NCBI GenBank assembly: GCA_034667225.1
Contig: JAXDKG010000013.1
Coordinates: 9,481-73,480 of the forward strand
Length of the DNA stretch: 64,000 nucleotides
Source of the DNA: DATMER01 sp034667225
GTDB taxonomy: Bacteria > Acidobacteriota > Thermoanaerobaculia > Multivoradales > UBA5704
Direction: 5' to 3'
Shown in pieces: positions 47,384-56,733 of the stretch (positions are counted from its first letter, which is position 1; every line of letters begins with the position of its first letter). Position numbers and translations under genes: made by a program. The notes under the pieces are model-generated. The model did no database searches. It was not told where the DNA came from and saw nothing but the letters and a program-made list of their open reading frames with translations.

Positions 47384-47520
47384 CCCTGGGACCGCTGGCG
47401 TCTCGCCGGCATCCATAGACATTGGGCCGAAGGCCCGTCCTTCTTGCAGTGTGGCGCCCATTGCAGGCCGTTCCGGCCGATTCCTCCGGACGAGCCGGCG
47501 GGACGCCAGCGTTCCCAGGG
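47384..47520. repeat. Long inverted-repeat element, family 1 copy B
   Basis: Outer arms begin CCCTGGGACCGCTGGCGTCT and end GACGCCAGCGTTCCCAGGG, matching copy A at 847-950 with two substitutions in the right arm. The interior is different. It directly follows array 6. Confidence 0.75.
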
Positions 47521-47614
47521 AAATCGCGCCTTGGCGAGGCTCAATCCCAATAGTGAAGATGTCTAACTCGGCGTACCAGTGGCCCGTAACGCCGGAAAAG
47601 GGGGGTCATCCCTC

Positions 47615-47673
47615 TGTAGGGGCATCCCTTGTGGGTACCCTTCCGGAGGGCGGCCACAAGGGCCGCCCCTACA
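47615..47673. repeat. Palindromic element TGTAGGGGC ... GCCCCTACA
   Basis: The left end TGTAGGGGCATCCCTTGTGG and the right end CCACAAGGGCCGCCCCTACA are imperfect complements around a GGGTACCC centre. This is the form of dispersed REP-like palindromes seen in many large bacterial genomes. Confidence 0.7.
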
Positions 47674-47879
47674 TGAAACGCTATCCGTCACTCGGGCTGT
47701 TCGGCCGCCGCTTCGAAACCGCCGGCCCGCCGCAGCTCACAACCTTCCCGCCGCCTGGACGTATCCATTCTCAGGCTCCCGCTGGGCCATTCCCGGCGGA
47801 TCCCGGCGGATGGGATACAATTCGCCCCCGGACCGAGCCGTATGCCCAGGCTGCTGTAACCAGCACAGGAGAAGAGAAA

Positions 47880-49511
47880 ATGAAGCTCACCCCCTTGGGG
47901 AAGATGATCATCGTCGTGGCACTGCTCGTGGCCGCGTTTTTCAGCGTCCGCCGGTTTGCTCCCGGCCTGAAGACGTGGGCCGTGGGAGACAAAGGTGGCG
48001 CAGCGAAGACCGAGACGGTGGAGAAGGGCGATTTCGACGGCCTGGGGGATGCTCCGCCCGATCCCGAGCGCGGCAGGGGTTCGGAGGGGGTCACCGCCGC
48101 GGGTGACCTGGGCGGCAGCGGCAAGCTCAACCGTCCGCTGGTGGTGGCCATCAACACCTGGGCCGGCCATGCGCCCGGCATCGTCTACAACAACGGCCTC
48201 GATCCCAACGCGGGCTCGAGCTACCAGCGGCAGTACGGGATGGACGTGAAGTTCGTTCTCCTGGAAGATCCGGCGGCCAAGTTCGCGGCCTTCCGCAAGG
48301 GCGACGTGGACATCATGTGGGACACGGTCGACAACTGGGCGCGCGAGGCCTCGATCCTCGCCGAGCAGAACCAGAGGAGCAAGTCGATCCTCATGCAGGA
48401 CTGGTCGCGGGGCGGCGATGGCGTCGTCTCTCTGGCTTCGATCAAGTCCATCGAGGACCTGAAGGGCCGCAAGATCGCCTGCACCCAGTTCACTCCCTCG
48501 CACTTCCTGCTGCTCTACCTGCTCGCCCAGTCCGGGCTGTCCCCCGACGACCGGGCGATTGTCGAGAAGAACATCATCTTCACCCAGGACGCTCCGGCCG
48601 CGGCGGCCATGTTCACGGCCGGACAGGTCGATGCCGCCGTCACCTGGGAGCCGGATCTGTCGGGCGCCGTGGCGGCGCGCGGCGATCAGGCGCACGTCCT
48701 GGTGTCGACCAGCGCGGCGACCAACATCATCGCCGACACCCTGATCGCGCGGCAGGACCTCATCGACAGCGCCCCCGAGACCGTGCGCGACTTCGTCCAC
48801 GGCTGGCTCGAGGGAATCGAGATGATCAAGACCGACCCGCAGGGCAGCTACGCGGTCGTCGGCAAGGCCCTGAAGCTCGACAGCGACACCATCTCCGGCA
48901 TGCTCTCGGGCCTGAAGCTCACGCCGTACGCCGACAACGCCCAGTTCTACGGCCTGTCCGGCGGCAAGGCGCACTTCGAGACCCTGTTCGACACCGCCTT
49001 CATCATCTGGCGCAAGAAGGGGCTGGTGACCCGGTCCGTCGATGCCAAGGATTGGGCGGATTCCCGCTTCCTCCAGGTGCTGGCCGCGCAATACCCCGGC
49101 CAGAAGGTCGAGGAGCCGAAGCTCGCGGCCCAGGCTCCTTCGGAGAAGGACCGCGCGATCATCAACAAGCAGATCCAGATCCATTTCACTCCGGGATCGG
49201 ACGAGATCATGGCCGGCTCCTTCATCGTCCTGGACGCCCTGGGGGAGAGCATGACCTCGTTCGGCAACACCTACCTGCGGGTCGAGGGGAACACCGACGC
49301 GACCGGCTCGGCGAGGACGAACCTGACGCTTTCCGAGAGGCGGGCCCTCGCGGTGAAGGATTACATCCTGAAGACGTTCCCCAACATCGACGCGGCGCGC
49401 TTCCAGACCATCGGCCGCGGCTCGGAGAACCCGGTGGCCGACAACACCACGGAGGCGGGACGCCAGTTGAACCGCCGGACCGACATCAAGGTGGTCCTGG
49501 CGACTCAATAG
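47880..49511 (+). CDS. Membrane-anchored ABC substrate-binding protein fused to OmpA-like domain
   Basis: 543 residues. N-terminal anchor (MKLTPLGKMIIVVALLVAAFFSVRRFAPGLK), then a nitrate/sulfonate/taurine-type binding domain (about 90-400): PLVVAINTWAGHAPGIVYNNGL, FRKGDVDIMWDTVDNWARE, SIEDLKGRKIACTQFTPSHFLLLYLL, AAMFTAGQVDAAVTWEPDLSGAV. C-terminal OmpA-like domain (about 430-543): IQIHFTPGSDEIM, LRVEGNTDATGSARTNLTLSERRALAVKDYIL, NRRTDIKVVL. The OmpA part should bind peptidoglycan, tying a binding protein to the wall. First gene of a five-gene operon; AGGAGA lies upstream. Ligand unknown. Confidence 0.87.
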   Translation: MKLTPLGKMIIVVALLVAAFFSVRRFAPGLKTWAVGDKGGAAKTETVEKGDFDGLGDAPPDPERGRGSEGVTAAGDLGGSGKLNRPLVVAINTWAGHAPGIVYNNGLDPNAGSSYQRQYGMDVKFVLLEDPAAKFAAFRKGDVDIMWDTVDNWAREASILAEQNQRSKSILMQDWSRGGDGVVSLASIKSIEDLKGRKIACTQFTPSHFLLLYLLAQSGLSPDDRAIVEKNIIFTQDAPAAAAMFTAGQVDAAVTWEPDLSGAVAARGDQAHVLVSTSAATNIIADTLIARQDLIDSAPETVRDFVHGWLEGIEMIKTDPQGSYAVVGKALKLDSDTISGMLSGLKLTPYADNAQFYGLSGGKAHFETLFDTAFIIWRKKGLVTRSVDAKDWADSRFLQVLAAQYPGQKVEEPKLAAQAPSEKDRAIINKQIQIHFTPGSDEIMAGSFIVLDALGESMTSFGNTYLRVEGNTDATGSARTNLTLSERRALAVKDYILKTFPNIDAARFQTIGRGSENPVADNTTEAGRQLNRRTDIKVVLATQ

Positions 49512-49521
49512 ACCGCGCAGC

Positions 49522-50325
49522 ATGGCAAGAAAGAAGAGATCCCGTGCGTTCGCCCTGCGCGAGCCGCTGCCCCGGACGACCGCGATGGCGCTGGGGCTGC
49601 TCGCCCCGGCGCTCGTCATCGGCGCCTGGTGCCTGTTGAGCTATGGCGGCTTCGCGCCTCCCGACTTCCTGCCGTCCCCGACGGAGACGGTCCGCGGCAC
49701 CCTGCAGCTCTTCATTCAGTACGACCTGTGGGGGTCGATCCTGGTCTCGACCCGGCGCATCGCGATCGCTTTCCTCCTTGCTTCGGCGGTGGCGCTGCCG
49801 CTCGGGATCCTGATGGGGTCCTTCGACGTGATCAACCGCTTCTTCGAGCCGGTCGTGGCCCCCTTGCGCTACATGCCGATCTCGGCGTTCATCCCGCTCC
49901 TCATCCTGTGGTTCGGAATCTACGAGGAGCAGAAGATCGCCTTTCTGTTCCTGGGGGTATTCGTCTACCTGCTGCCGGTCGTCGTCACAGCCATCCGGCT
50001 GGTGCCGGAGGAGCTGATCCAGACCGCGCTCACGCTGGGCGCCTCCCGCTGGCAGGTGGTCCGCACGGTGCTCGTGCCGGCGGCCCTGCCCGAGATCTTC
50101 GACTCGTTCCGGGTGATGAACGCCATTTCCTGGACCTACGTCATCCTCGCCGAGGCGGTGAACCCGGAGCATGGGCTTGGCTACATGGTGGAGCTCGCGC
50201 GCACCCACCAGAAAGCTTCCTGGTCGTTCGCCGGCCTGCTGGTGATCGGCGGCATCGGGCTCCTGACCGATACCCTCATCCGCCTGGCCAGCTCGCTTCT
50301 CTTCCGCTGGAGGGAGACGGCGTGA
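49522..50325 (+). CDS. ABC transporter permease (SsuC/NrtB/TauC type)
   Basis: 267 residues, six or so membrane helices. The family pattern is clear: FLPSPTETVRGTLQLF, VSTRRIAIAFLLASAVALPLGILMGSFDVINRFFEPVVAPLRYMPISAFIPLLILWFGI and the EAA loop ELIQTALTLGASRWQVVRTVLVPAALPEIFDSFRVM. It forms the membrane channel with the ATPase encoded next. Its stop overlaps the ATPase GTG start by 4 bases, and it follows the binding protein by 10 bases. Confidence 0.92.
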   Translation: MARKKRSRAFALREPLPRTTAMALGLLAPALVIGAWCLLSYGGFAPPDFLPSPTETVRGTLQLFIQYDLWGSILVSTRRIAIAFLLASAVALPLGILMGSFDVINRFFEPVVAPLRYMPISAFIPLLILWFGIYEEQKIAFLFLGVFVYLLPVVVTAIRLVPEELIQTALTLGASRWQVVRTVLVPAALPEIFDSFRVMNAISWTYVILAEAVNPEHGLGYMVELARTHQKASWSFAGLLVIGGIGLLTDTLIRLASSLLFRWRETA

Positions 50326-51227
50326 GCGGCGAGCCCCCTTCCATCCCGGCCGCGTCAGGCGAGCCGGGGACCGTCGCCGTCACCCCGCCGTCAAGAGACC
50401 AGCACGCCGGCAGCTATGTCTACGAGCCGTGCGCGGGGACGGCCAAGCTGAGGGTGTCGGACCTCCACATTTCCTACATCGACCGTACCGGCCGGGCGAC
50501 CGAAGCGGTGCGGGACGTTTCTTTCGACATTGCCGACAAGCCCGGGACGGGGGAAATCGTCGTCGTGCTCGGCCCCTCGGGCTGTGGCAAGTCGACGATC
50601 CTGAAGGCCATCGCCGGCCTGCTCGCTCCCACCCAGGGGGAGATCCTCGTCGACGGCGCGCCGGTCGAGGACGTCGGCCGCGAGCGGGGCATGGTGTTCC
50701 AGGCCTACACCTCCTTCGGCTGGCTCACGGTGCGGGAAAATCTGGAATATGGCCTGCGCCTGCAGGGCGTGCCCAAGCAGGAGCGCAACGAGCGCTCGGA
50801 GAAGTATCTCCAATCGGTGGGGCTGGCGGAATTCGCCGACCGTTATCCCAAGGACCTCTCCGGCGGCATGAAGCAGCGGGTGGCCATCGCCCGCACGCTG
50901 ATCAACCGGCCCAAGATCGTGCTCATGGACGAGCCCTTCGGGGCCCTCGACCCGCAGACCCGCTGGGGGATGCAGAGCCTCCTCCTGGACGTCTCGCGCA
51001 CGGAGGACAACACCATCCTCTTCGTGACCCACGACGTGTCCGAGGCGGTCTACCTGGGCGACACGATCTACGTCCTCTCCTCCCGGCCGGCGCGCATCCT
51101 GCACAAGGTGGATGTGCCCTACTTTGCCGTCCGCGACGTGGCGCTCAAGTCGGCGGCCGAGTTCCGGGCGGTCGAGAAGCAGCTCCTGGACCTGCTCTAC
51201 TCCCCGGCGGACGCGAAAGCCAAGTAG
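50322..51227 (+). CDS. ABC transporter ATP-binding protein (SsuB/NrtD type)
   Basis: 301 residues from a GTG overlapping the permease stop. Walker A GPSGCGKST, Q-loop VFQAYTSFGWLTV, signature LSGGMKQRVAIARTL, Walker B IVLMDEPFGALD and H-loop VTHDVSEAVYLGD are all intact. About 45 extra N-terminal residues (Pro/Ala-rich, then a PCAGTAKL segment) precede the usual domain. It powers import by the adjacent permease. Confidence 0.93.
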   Translation: MSGEPPSIPAASGEPGTVAVTPPSRDQHAGSYVYEPCAGTAKLRVSDLHISYIDRTGRATEAVRDVSFDIADKPGTGEIVVVLGPSGCGKSTILKAIAGLLAPTQGEILVDGAPVEDVGRERGMVFQAYTSFGWLTVRENLEYGLRLQGVPKQERNERSEKYLQSVGLAEFADRYPKDLSGGMKQRVAIARTLINRPKIVLMDEPFGALDPQTRWGMQSLLLDVSRTEDNTILFVTHDVSEAVYLGDTIYVLSSRPARILHKVDVPYFAVRDVALKSAAEFRAVEKQLLDLLYSPADAKAK

Positions 51228-51240
51228 ACTCCAGCGCGAG

Positions 51241-52266
51241 ATGGACGCGAAGACCCTCTGGAAGAGAAGCCTCAAGAAGGCGGTGGTTTCGCCGGGGAAC
51301 ATGATCTCCGGCGCGGTGTGCCTGGCTGCCTCCGCGGCTCTCGCCAATCCGCTGCCGCTGATCCTCTGGGGATTGGGCTCGACCGGCTGGACGGTCTTCG
51401 CCTCGACGAGCACGTCGCTCCACAAGCAGGTCCTGGACGAGGAGCGGAGGGAGCAGGAAGCCAAGGTCGAAGCGGAGCGCGAGGTCCTGCGCCAGAAGAT
51501 CGAGGCCCAGCTCCTGGAGCCGCCGGTCGTGAACTGGATCCGCCGCGGAGCGCTGCCGGACTACATGCAGGTCTACCGCCGGCTGGTGGAGCTTCGCGAC
51601 CGGGTGGCCAAGGTCCTTCAGGAACGGGGCGAGGACTCGGGGGGCATCCTCCAGCAGCTCAACTACATGTTGACCTCCTACCTGTCCTTCGTGCGGGAAA
51701 GGGTGATGTATCTCCACATCCTGGCCAACATCCGGCCGGCGGCGCCCGGCGCGGACGAGTCGGGAGTCTCCTTCCCCGCAGCTTCTTCCGCCCCCGGCAA
51801 GTTCTCGCCGCCGCCCCCGCCGCCCGCGGGCTTTGCGCAGAACCGCTGGGAGCGGGTCACCAAACCCAAGCAGCAGAAGGGCAAGGAGGCCGATGTCTCG
51901 CCAGCCGGTCCGCCGTCCGTGGACTCGCGGTTCGAAGAGATCGACCGTAAGATCGAGCGGCTGCGCGCCCTGGCCCAGAAGGAGCCGGCCACGGCGCGCA
52001 CGCGGGAGTGGCATGTCAGCATCCTGCAAAAGCAGCGGGAGCTGCTGGTGGAGTGCCAGAAACGCGACCAGACCTGCGTGGCACAGCTCGGGGCCTTCCT
52101 GGACGTTTTCGAGGTGATCCTCGGCCGCGTGACGGCGTCGCAGTTCAGCGCCACCGAGGTCGCCGGCTATATGAGCAGCGTGGTCGAGCAGATCGAAGAG
52201 ACGGAACGTTTCGTCGCGTCCATGCAGCCGGCCATGAACGAGCTGCTGGGCGGCCTCAACCCGTGA
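51241..52266 (+). CDS. Membrane-associated coiled-coil protein of the ABC operon
   Basis: 341 residues. A hydrophobic pair of segments lies near the N-terminus (SGAVCLAASAALANPLPLILWGLGSTGWTVFA). A long coiled coil follows (HKQVLDEERREQEAKVEAEREVLRQKIEAQLLEPPVVNWI), then a Pro-rich linker and a second helical region (FEEIDRKIERLRALAQKE...LQKQRELLVECQKRDQ). No family assigned. The tight spacing (13 bases before, 15 after) argues that it works with the transporter, perhaps as an assembly or coupling factor. Confidence 0.75.
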   Translation: MDAKTLWKRSLKKAVVSPGNMISGAVCLAASAALANPLPLILWGLGSTGWTVFASTSTSLHKQVLDEERREQEAKVEAEREVLRQKIEAQLLEPPVVNWIRRGALPDYMQVYRRLVELRDRVAKVLQERGEDSGGILQQLNYMLTSYLSFVRERVMYLHILANIRPAAPGADESGVSFPAASSAPGKFSPPPPPPAGFAQNRWERVTKPKQQKGKEADVSPAGPPSVDSRFEEIDRKIERLRALAQKEPATARTREWHVSILQKQRELLVECQKRDQTCVAQLGAFLDVFEVILGRVTASQFSATEVAGYMSSVVEQIEETERFVASMQPAMNELLGGLNP

Positions 52267-52281
52267 CGCCCTGAGCCCGAG

Positions 52282-53649
52282 ATGAAGCTCACCCGGCTAG
52301 GGCAGCTCATCATCATCGCGGCGCTGCTGGCCGCCGCGTACTTCAGCATCCGGCGCTTCGCTCCCGGGCTGAAAGACGAGATCGCGCCGCTTCTCGAGTC
52401 CGACCCCCCCGAGGCCACGCCGGCAGCGGCGGGCTCCGGCGCGGCGGGCGCCACGGCAGACTGTTCGGACCTGCCGGAAGTCCGCTTCTTCCATCCAATC
52501 TGGAACGCCCAGATGGGGATCCTGTACGCCGTGGGCGGCAAACAGGCGACCAAGGGGAGCCCGATGTGCCGGAGCGGCGTCAACCTCAAGCTGGTCCGCG
52601 AGGACGACACCGACATCCTGCGGGCGGCCCTGGTCACCTTCGCGGACAAGCTGGCGAGCGGAGAGCCCGACCCGGCCGAGGGCGCGCCCTTCGTGGCGAT
52701 CTCGGGCGACGGCGCGGCCGTGTTCCTCAAACAGGTCAACGACGGGATCAGGCGCTTCGGCCCCGGTTATCAGGCCAGAATCGTGGGCTCGGCCGGCTAC
52801 TCCCGCGGCGAGGACAAGTTCATGGGGCCCCCGGGCTGGAAGGAGGACCCGGCCAGCGCCCGCGGCGGTCTGGTGGCCGGCGTGCTCTACGAAGGCGGCT
52901 GGAACCTCGCCCAGAAGTGGCTGCGCGACAACGCCGTGTGCAACAACCCGGACGAGAGGACCTACGACCGCAACTGCCTGAACTGGGCCAGGAATTGGAG
53001 CCCCCTCGACGCGGCGAAGAGGTACGTTGACGGCCATTGCGAGCTTCGGGCGGTGATCGACCAGGGGCGGCTCGTGGGCGACAAGCGCAAGGTCTGCGTC
53101 GACGCCGTGGTCACCCGGACGCCGGGGGACGTGACCGTCGCCAAGAACAAAGGCGGTCTGGTTCCGATCATTTCGAGCGAGGACGACATTTCGCAGATGC
53201 CGAACGTGATCGTCGGCATCGACAGGTGGATGCGTAGCCACCGCGCGACGGTCGAGAGCATGCTCTCGGCCATCTTCGAGGGCTCATATCAGGTGCGGGT
53301 CAACGGTGGAGTGTTCCATCGTGCCTCGGAGATCAGCGTCGAGGTCTACGGCGAGCCGGGCGCGGACACGAACTACTGGCTGGGGTACTACATGGGAGTG
53401 AACGAGCGCGACCGGACGGGCCTCAACGTGGCGCTTGGCGGCTCGGCCGTGAGCACGCTCAAGGACAACGTGCGGCTCTTCGGCCTGGAGCCCGGCTCGC
53501 CGAACCTGTTCGGTGAGACCTACAGGATGTTCGGCGACCTCGCAGTGCAGCAATACCCGGACCTCATCCCCGACTATCCGCCGGTGAGCGAGATCCTGGA
53601 CACGTCCTATATCGAGGCGATTGCGCGGTCGGCGCCCCTCACCCCCTGA
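52282..53649 (+). CDS. Second membrane-anchored binding-protein-like component
   Basis: 455 residues. The anchor (MKLTRLGQLIIIAALLAAAYFSIRRFAPGLK) is nearly identical in pattern to that of the 47880 gene, showing common descent. The remainder is periplasmic-binding-protein-like: VRFFHPIWNAQMGILYAVGG, DILRAALVTFADKLASG, VTVAKNKGGLVPIISSEDDISQMPNVIVGIDRWMRSHRATVESMLSAIFEGSYQV. It lacks the OmpA domain but has several Cys (CNNPDERTYDRNCL). Last gene of the operon; its 3' end overlaps the convergent YfhO-like gene by 43 bases. Confidence 0.75.
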   Translation: MKLTRLGQLIIIAALLAAAYFSIRRFAPGLKDEIAPLLESDPPEATPAAAGSGAAGATADCSDLPEVRFFHPIWNAQMGILYAVGGKQATKGSPMCRSGVNLKLVREDDTDILRAALVTFADKLASGEPDPAEGAPFVAISGDGAAVFLKQVNDGIRRFGPGYQARIVGSAGYSRGEDKFMGPPGWKEDPASARGGLVAGVLYEGGWNLAQKWLRDNAVCNNPDERTYDRNCLNWARNWSPLDAAKRYVDGHCELRAVIDQGRLVGDKRKVCVDAVVTRTPGDVTVAKNKGGLVPIISSEDDISQMPNVIVGIDRWMRSHRATVESMLSAIFEGSYQVRVNGGVFHRASEISVEVYGEPGADTNYWLGYYMGVNERDRTGLNVALGGSAVSTLKDNVRLFGLEPGSPNLFGETYRMFGDLAVQQYPDLIPDYPPVSEILDTSYIEAIARSAPLTP

Positions 53650-55940
53650 CCCCTGCGGAGCAGCACCAGGAGCGCCAGCATCAGCACCAGCACCGCCACC
53701 AACCCCGCCACGATCTCCGGCCAGGCCGGCACTTCCAGCACCACCCGGTGCTTTCCGGCGGGCACTACGATCCCCATCAGGTTCAAGTCCACGAGCAGGG
53801 TATGAAGCGTTTTTCCTTCGGTGCGGCCGCCGGTGCGCGCCTCGAAGAGCGGCTGCCAGGCGCGGCGCACGATCGCGAGCCCTCCCGGCCCTTCGACCTC
53901 CAGCTCGATGCGGTCGGGCTCGTCGGAGAGGAGACGCACGCGGCCGCCCGGCCGATGCTCCACCGGCTCGGAGACGACCACGGATGCGATCGGGTCCGGC
54001 ATGTTGCTCACCGCCCACAGCGCGGCGGGCGGGCTCTTCGCCACGCGCACCTCGTCGGGCCACCAGGCGCGCGGCGCCGGGGACTCGACCCGGTACAGCC
54101 GGCTTTCGACGCCGAAGCGGGTGGCGCGGTCTTCGAGCCGGAGCCCCGGGATGTCCACGTCCTCGAACAGGACGAGAGCGTCCAGCCCGAGCACGCGCAG
54201 CCAGTTGACCCGCTGCGGACCCTTCAACCGCGGCAGGTTGTACAGCATCAGGCTGAAGAGCGGGCTCTGCATCCCCTCGAGATCGGGCGCGAAGGGGTAG
54301 GTCAGGCCGTGGAGCACGCCGGGCGCGGGATCGAGGTCGAGCGCCGTGGCGCGTTCCAGCGGGATGCGGGTGCCGGACTTCAGCACGTAGGCGGGATCGG
54401 GTCCCCAGGGCGGGAACGCGAGCGCCGTGTTGAGCACGGCTGCGCCCGGGCCGAATCGCTTCGCCCAGGGAGCCGGCTCCCTGTAGGGGGCTGTCGCGTC
54501 GGTCACCACCAGCGGCCAGAGCTGCGTCAGGAGAGCGAGCTGCGCGCCTATGATTAAGGCTGCGGACCAGCGGGTCTTTCGGGAGATCGCCCAGGCTGCG
54601 ACCAGGAGCGCCGCGCCGGCAACCAGGAGCGCCACGGTCCAGGACGAGATCTGGAGCGACAGCAGTGCGAGGGCCTCGTCCCGCGCCTGGCCCAGGCGCT
54701 GGAATCCCTGCCATGCGCCCGCGAGCACCGCCGGAGCCAGCACGCGGACCACCGCGCCCAGAAGGACGAGGAGGAGGCCGGCGGCCCCGGTGATCTGCAT
54801 CCACCGCCGCCCGCCCGCGAGCACCCGCTCCAGCCCCCAGGCCGCGAGCAGGGGCACGGCGAGGGCAGGCCAGAAGAGGAACTTCTCCGGGTAACGGAAG
54901 AGCCCGAAGCTCAGGCTGGTGAGGAGATCCCCGGCGTACCCGCCCAGGATCGCGAGCGCCAGGCCACCTGCCGCGAGCCCCGCCCAGGCCGGCCGGCTGC
55001 GGGAGCCGGGCAGCGCCAGGGCCAGCCCCACGATTCCGGAGTAGAGGGTCAGGAAGAGCGGGATGTTCGGGAAGATGGAGACTGCCCAGATGCCGTACCG
55101 GCCGAGCCACGTGGGCCGGCCGTAGGGGAAGGGGACCAGCAGCTCGACCAGCCGGAGCGGATGAAGCGTGAAGCTCGCCGCCTGCTCCGCGGACATGCCG
55201 TGGGCGCCCCGGTAGGTGAAGGGGAGCACCCGCAGCATCGCCACCACCTGGGGGAGCGCGATCAGCAGGCCCACCGCGCCGATCGCCACGGCCGTGAGGA
55301 AACCCCGCTTCCAGCCGAGGTGCTGGACCGCGACGAGAAGCAGAGGCACCAGGCCGAGCGTCGCCGCCACCGGCTCGCCGCCCAGCAGGGCCAGACCGCA
55401 GGCGATCCCTCCCAGGGCGATCCCCCGCCGGCCTCCCCTCACCGCACCCAGGAGCACCAGCGGCCACCAGGCCGCCACGGCGAGCAGGTTGTAGAAAGTC
55501 ATGGCGGAGAGCATCCAGCCCGAGCCGGCGTAGGTGATCCCGGCGAGCAGCGCGCCGGCTTTCTCCAGCCCGAGCCCCCGGGCCAGCGCGTACATGGTGA
55601 TCATCGCGATCAGCCAGTGCAGGGCAAAATGGGCTCCGAAGGCGCTCCAGAAGGGGAGGGCGAGGTAGAGGACGTTGCCGGGGTAGAAGGGGAGCGCGTT
55701 CGGGTTGCCCCGGAACGGCTGGCCCAGTCCCCAGGTCGGATTGAAAGCGGGTATCTTCCCCTGGCGGAGCTGCTCGGCTCCGAACGCCTTGTAGGGCAGG
55801 TGGGTGGTGAAGGCATCGCGCAGGAAGAACGTCCGCGTGCCGGCGATCACGGGAGCGCAGATCCAGGCCCAGAGCAGCAGGGCTGCCGCCAGGACCGCCA
55901 GGAGGGGGAGGTCGTCCCTGGAGAGACGCCGGGGTGGCAT
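53607..55940 (-). CDS. YfhO-like polytopic membrane protein (GT-C-like)
   Basis: 777 residues with about a dozen membrane helices in the N-terminal two thirds. It begins LLAVLAAALLLWAWICAPVIAGTRTFFLRDAFTTHLPYKAFGAEQLRQGKIPAFNPTWGLGQPF, the luminal-loop form of YfhO and other GT-C glycosyltransferases, with Asp in FLRDAF as candidate catalytic acid. A C-terminal soluble region and a last helix follow (IVAGLVAVLVLMLALLVLLRRG). It probably acts on envelope glycans using a polyprenyl-linked sugar. Its start is 11 bases from the start of the divergent EEP gene. Confidence 0.82.
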   Translation of the reverse strand: MPPRRLSRDDLPLLAVLAAALLLWAWICAPVIAGTRTFFLRDAFTTHLPYKAFGAEQLRQGKIPAFNPTWGLGQPFRGNPNALPFYPGNVLYLALPFWSAFGAHFALHWLIAMITMYALARGLGLEKAGALLAGITYAGSGWMLSAMTFYNLLAVAAWWPLVLLGAVRGGRRGIALGGIACGLALLGGEPVAATLGLVPLLLVAVQHLGWKRGFLTAVAIGAVGLLIALPQVVAMLRVLPFTYRGAHGMSAEQAASFTLHPLRLVELLVPFPYGRPTWLGRYGIWAVSIFPNIPLFLTLYSGIVGLALALPGSRSRPAWAGLAAGGLALAILGGYAGDLLTSLSFGLFRYPEKFLFWPALAVPLLAAWGLERVLAGGRRWMQITGAAGLLLVLLGAVVRVLAPAVLAGAWQGFQRLGQARDEALALLSLQISSWTVALLVAGAALLVAAWAISRKTRWSAALIIGAQLALLTQLWPLVVTDATAPYREPAPWAKRFGPGAAVLNTALAFPPWGPDPAYVLKSGTRIPLERATALDLDPAPGVLHGLTYPFAPDLEGMQSPLFSLMLYNLPRLKGPQRVNWLRVLGLDALVLFEDVDIPGLRLEDRATRFGVESRLYRVESPAPRAWWPDEVRVAKSPPAALWAVSNMPDPIASVVVSEPVEHRPGGRVRLLSDEPDRIELEVEGPGGLAIVRRAWQPLFEARTGGRTEGKTLHTLLVDLNLMGIVVPAGKHRVVLEVPAWPEIVAGLVAVLVLMLALLVLLRRGQGVRGADRAIASI

Positions 55941-55951
55941 GACGGTACTAT

Positions 55952-56716
55952 ATGGGACGAATGAGATCGGGAACTTCTCTGCCGCTGAAGATACTGACCT
56001 ACAACATCCACCGCGCGATCGGGGTCGACCGCCGTTTCCGCCCGGAGCGGATCATCAGGGTCCTCCAGCATTACGGGGCCGACGTGGTCCTGCTCCAGGA
56101 GGTGGACGAGGGGGCGCCGCGCTCGCGGGAGCTGAACCTCGCCCAGGAGCTGGCTCAGGAGGCCGGCTATCCCCACTTCGCGCTCGGGCACAACGTGAGC
56201 CTGCGCAAGGGTCGCTACGGCAACGCCACCCTGAGCCGCTTCCCCATCCTGCGCGAGCGCAATATCGACCTCTCCGTGGCCCAGAGCTGGATCCGGCGCG
56301 GCTGCCAGCACACCAGCGTGCAGGTGAACGATGGGATGCAGCTGGAGGTCTTCAACCTCCACCTCGGGCTCTCCGCCCGGGAGCGCCTGCAGCAGATCGA
56401 GCTGCTCAGCCGTTCCCACGAGTTCGGCGGGGTGCCCGAGGTCACGCCCATGGTGGTGGGCGGCGACTTCAATGACTGGCGGTCGCTGCTCTGGCCGACG
56501 TTCACGAACGGCTTGGGCTTCCGCTGCGCCACGGACAGCAAGACGGGCCGGCGCGGCGCGATCGCCACGTACCCGTCGTTCTCGCCGCAGGGCGGGCTGG
56601 ACCGGATCTACTTCCGCGGTCCGCTGCGGCTGCTCACGGTGCGGCGCTGCCGCCTGCAGGTCTCCCGGGTGGCGAGCGATCATCTGCCGGTGATCGCCGA
56701 GTTCGAGATGGCCTGA
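55952..56716 (+). CDS. Endonuclease/exonuclease/phosphatase (EEP) family hydrolase
   Basis: 254 residues. EEP catalytic motifs in order: LKILTYNIHRAIG (Asn), VVLLQEVDEG (metal Glu), GRYGNATLSRFPIL, MVVGGDFNDWRS (Asp/Asn) and VASDHLPVIAEFEM (final Asp-His). No signal peptide. Family members cleave nucleic acids, phosphoinositides or other phosphodiesters. The substrate is open. ATG 55952 or 55961 may be used. The SDR gene follows 17 bases later in the same direction. Confidence 0.9.
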   Translation: MGRMRSGTSLPLKILTYNIHRAIGVDRRFRPERIIRVLQHYGADVVLLQEVDEGAPRSRELNLAQELAQEAGYPHFALGHNVSLRKGRYGNATLSRFPILRERNIDLSVAQSWIRRGCQHTSVQVNDGMQLEVFNLHLGLSARERLQQIELLSRSHEFGGVPEVTPMVVGGDFNDWRSLLWPTFTNGLGFRCATDSKTGRRGAIATYPSFSPQGGLDRIYFRGPLRLLTVRRCRLQVSRVASDHLPVIAEFEMA

Positions 56717-56733
56717 TATGCTTAGTGCTGCTC

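Larger units (their letters stand above)
46722..47879. other. Gene-less repeat-rich interval upstream of the ABC operon
   Basis: Contains array 6 (46948-47367), an inverted-repeat element (47384-47520) and another palindromic element (47615-47673). At about 46836-46934 there is a short frame ending in stop (REKLLESLAAVGVALETAVEPGGKRMWSLVR) that could be the tail of a lost gene, but no start or family is visible. The last ~200 bases lead to the ABC operon; no confident promoter boxes were identified. Confidence 0.55.

Noticed and set aside
53284..55467. 727-codon frame on the same strand as the YfhO-like gene
   Set aside because: Arg/Gly/Ala-rich out-of-frame reading. The YfhO frame has coherent membrane segments.
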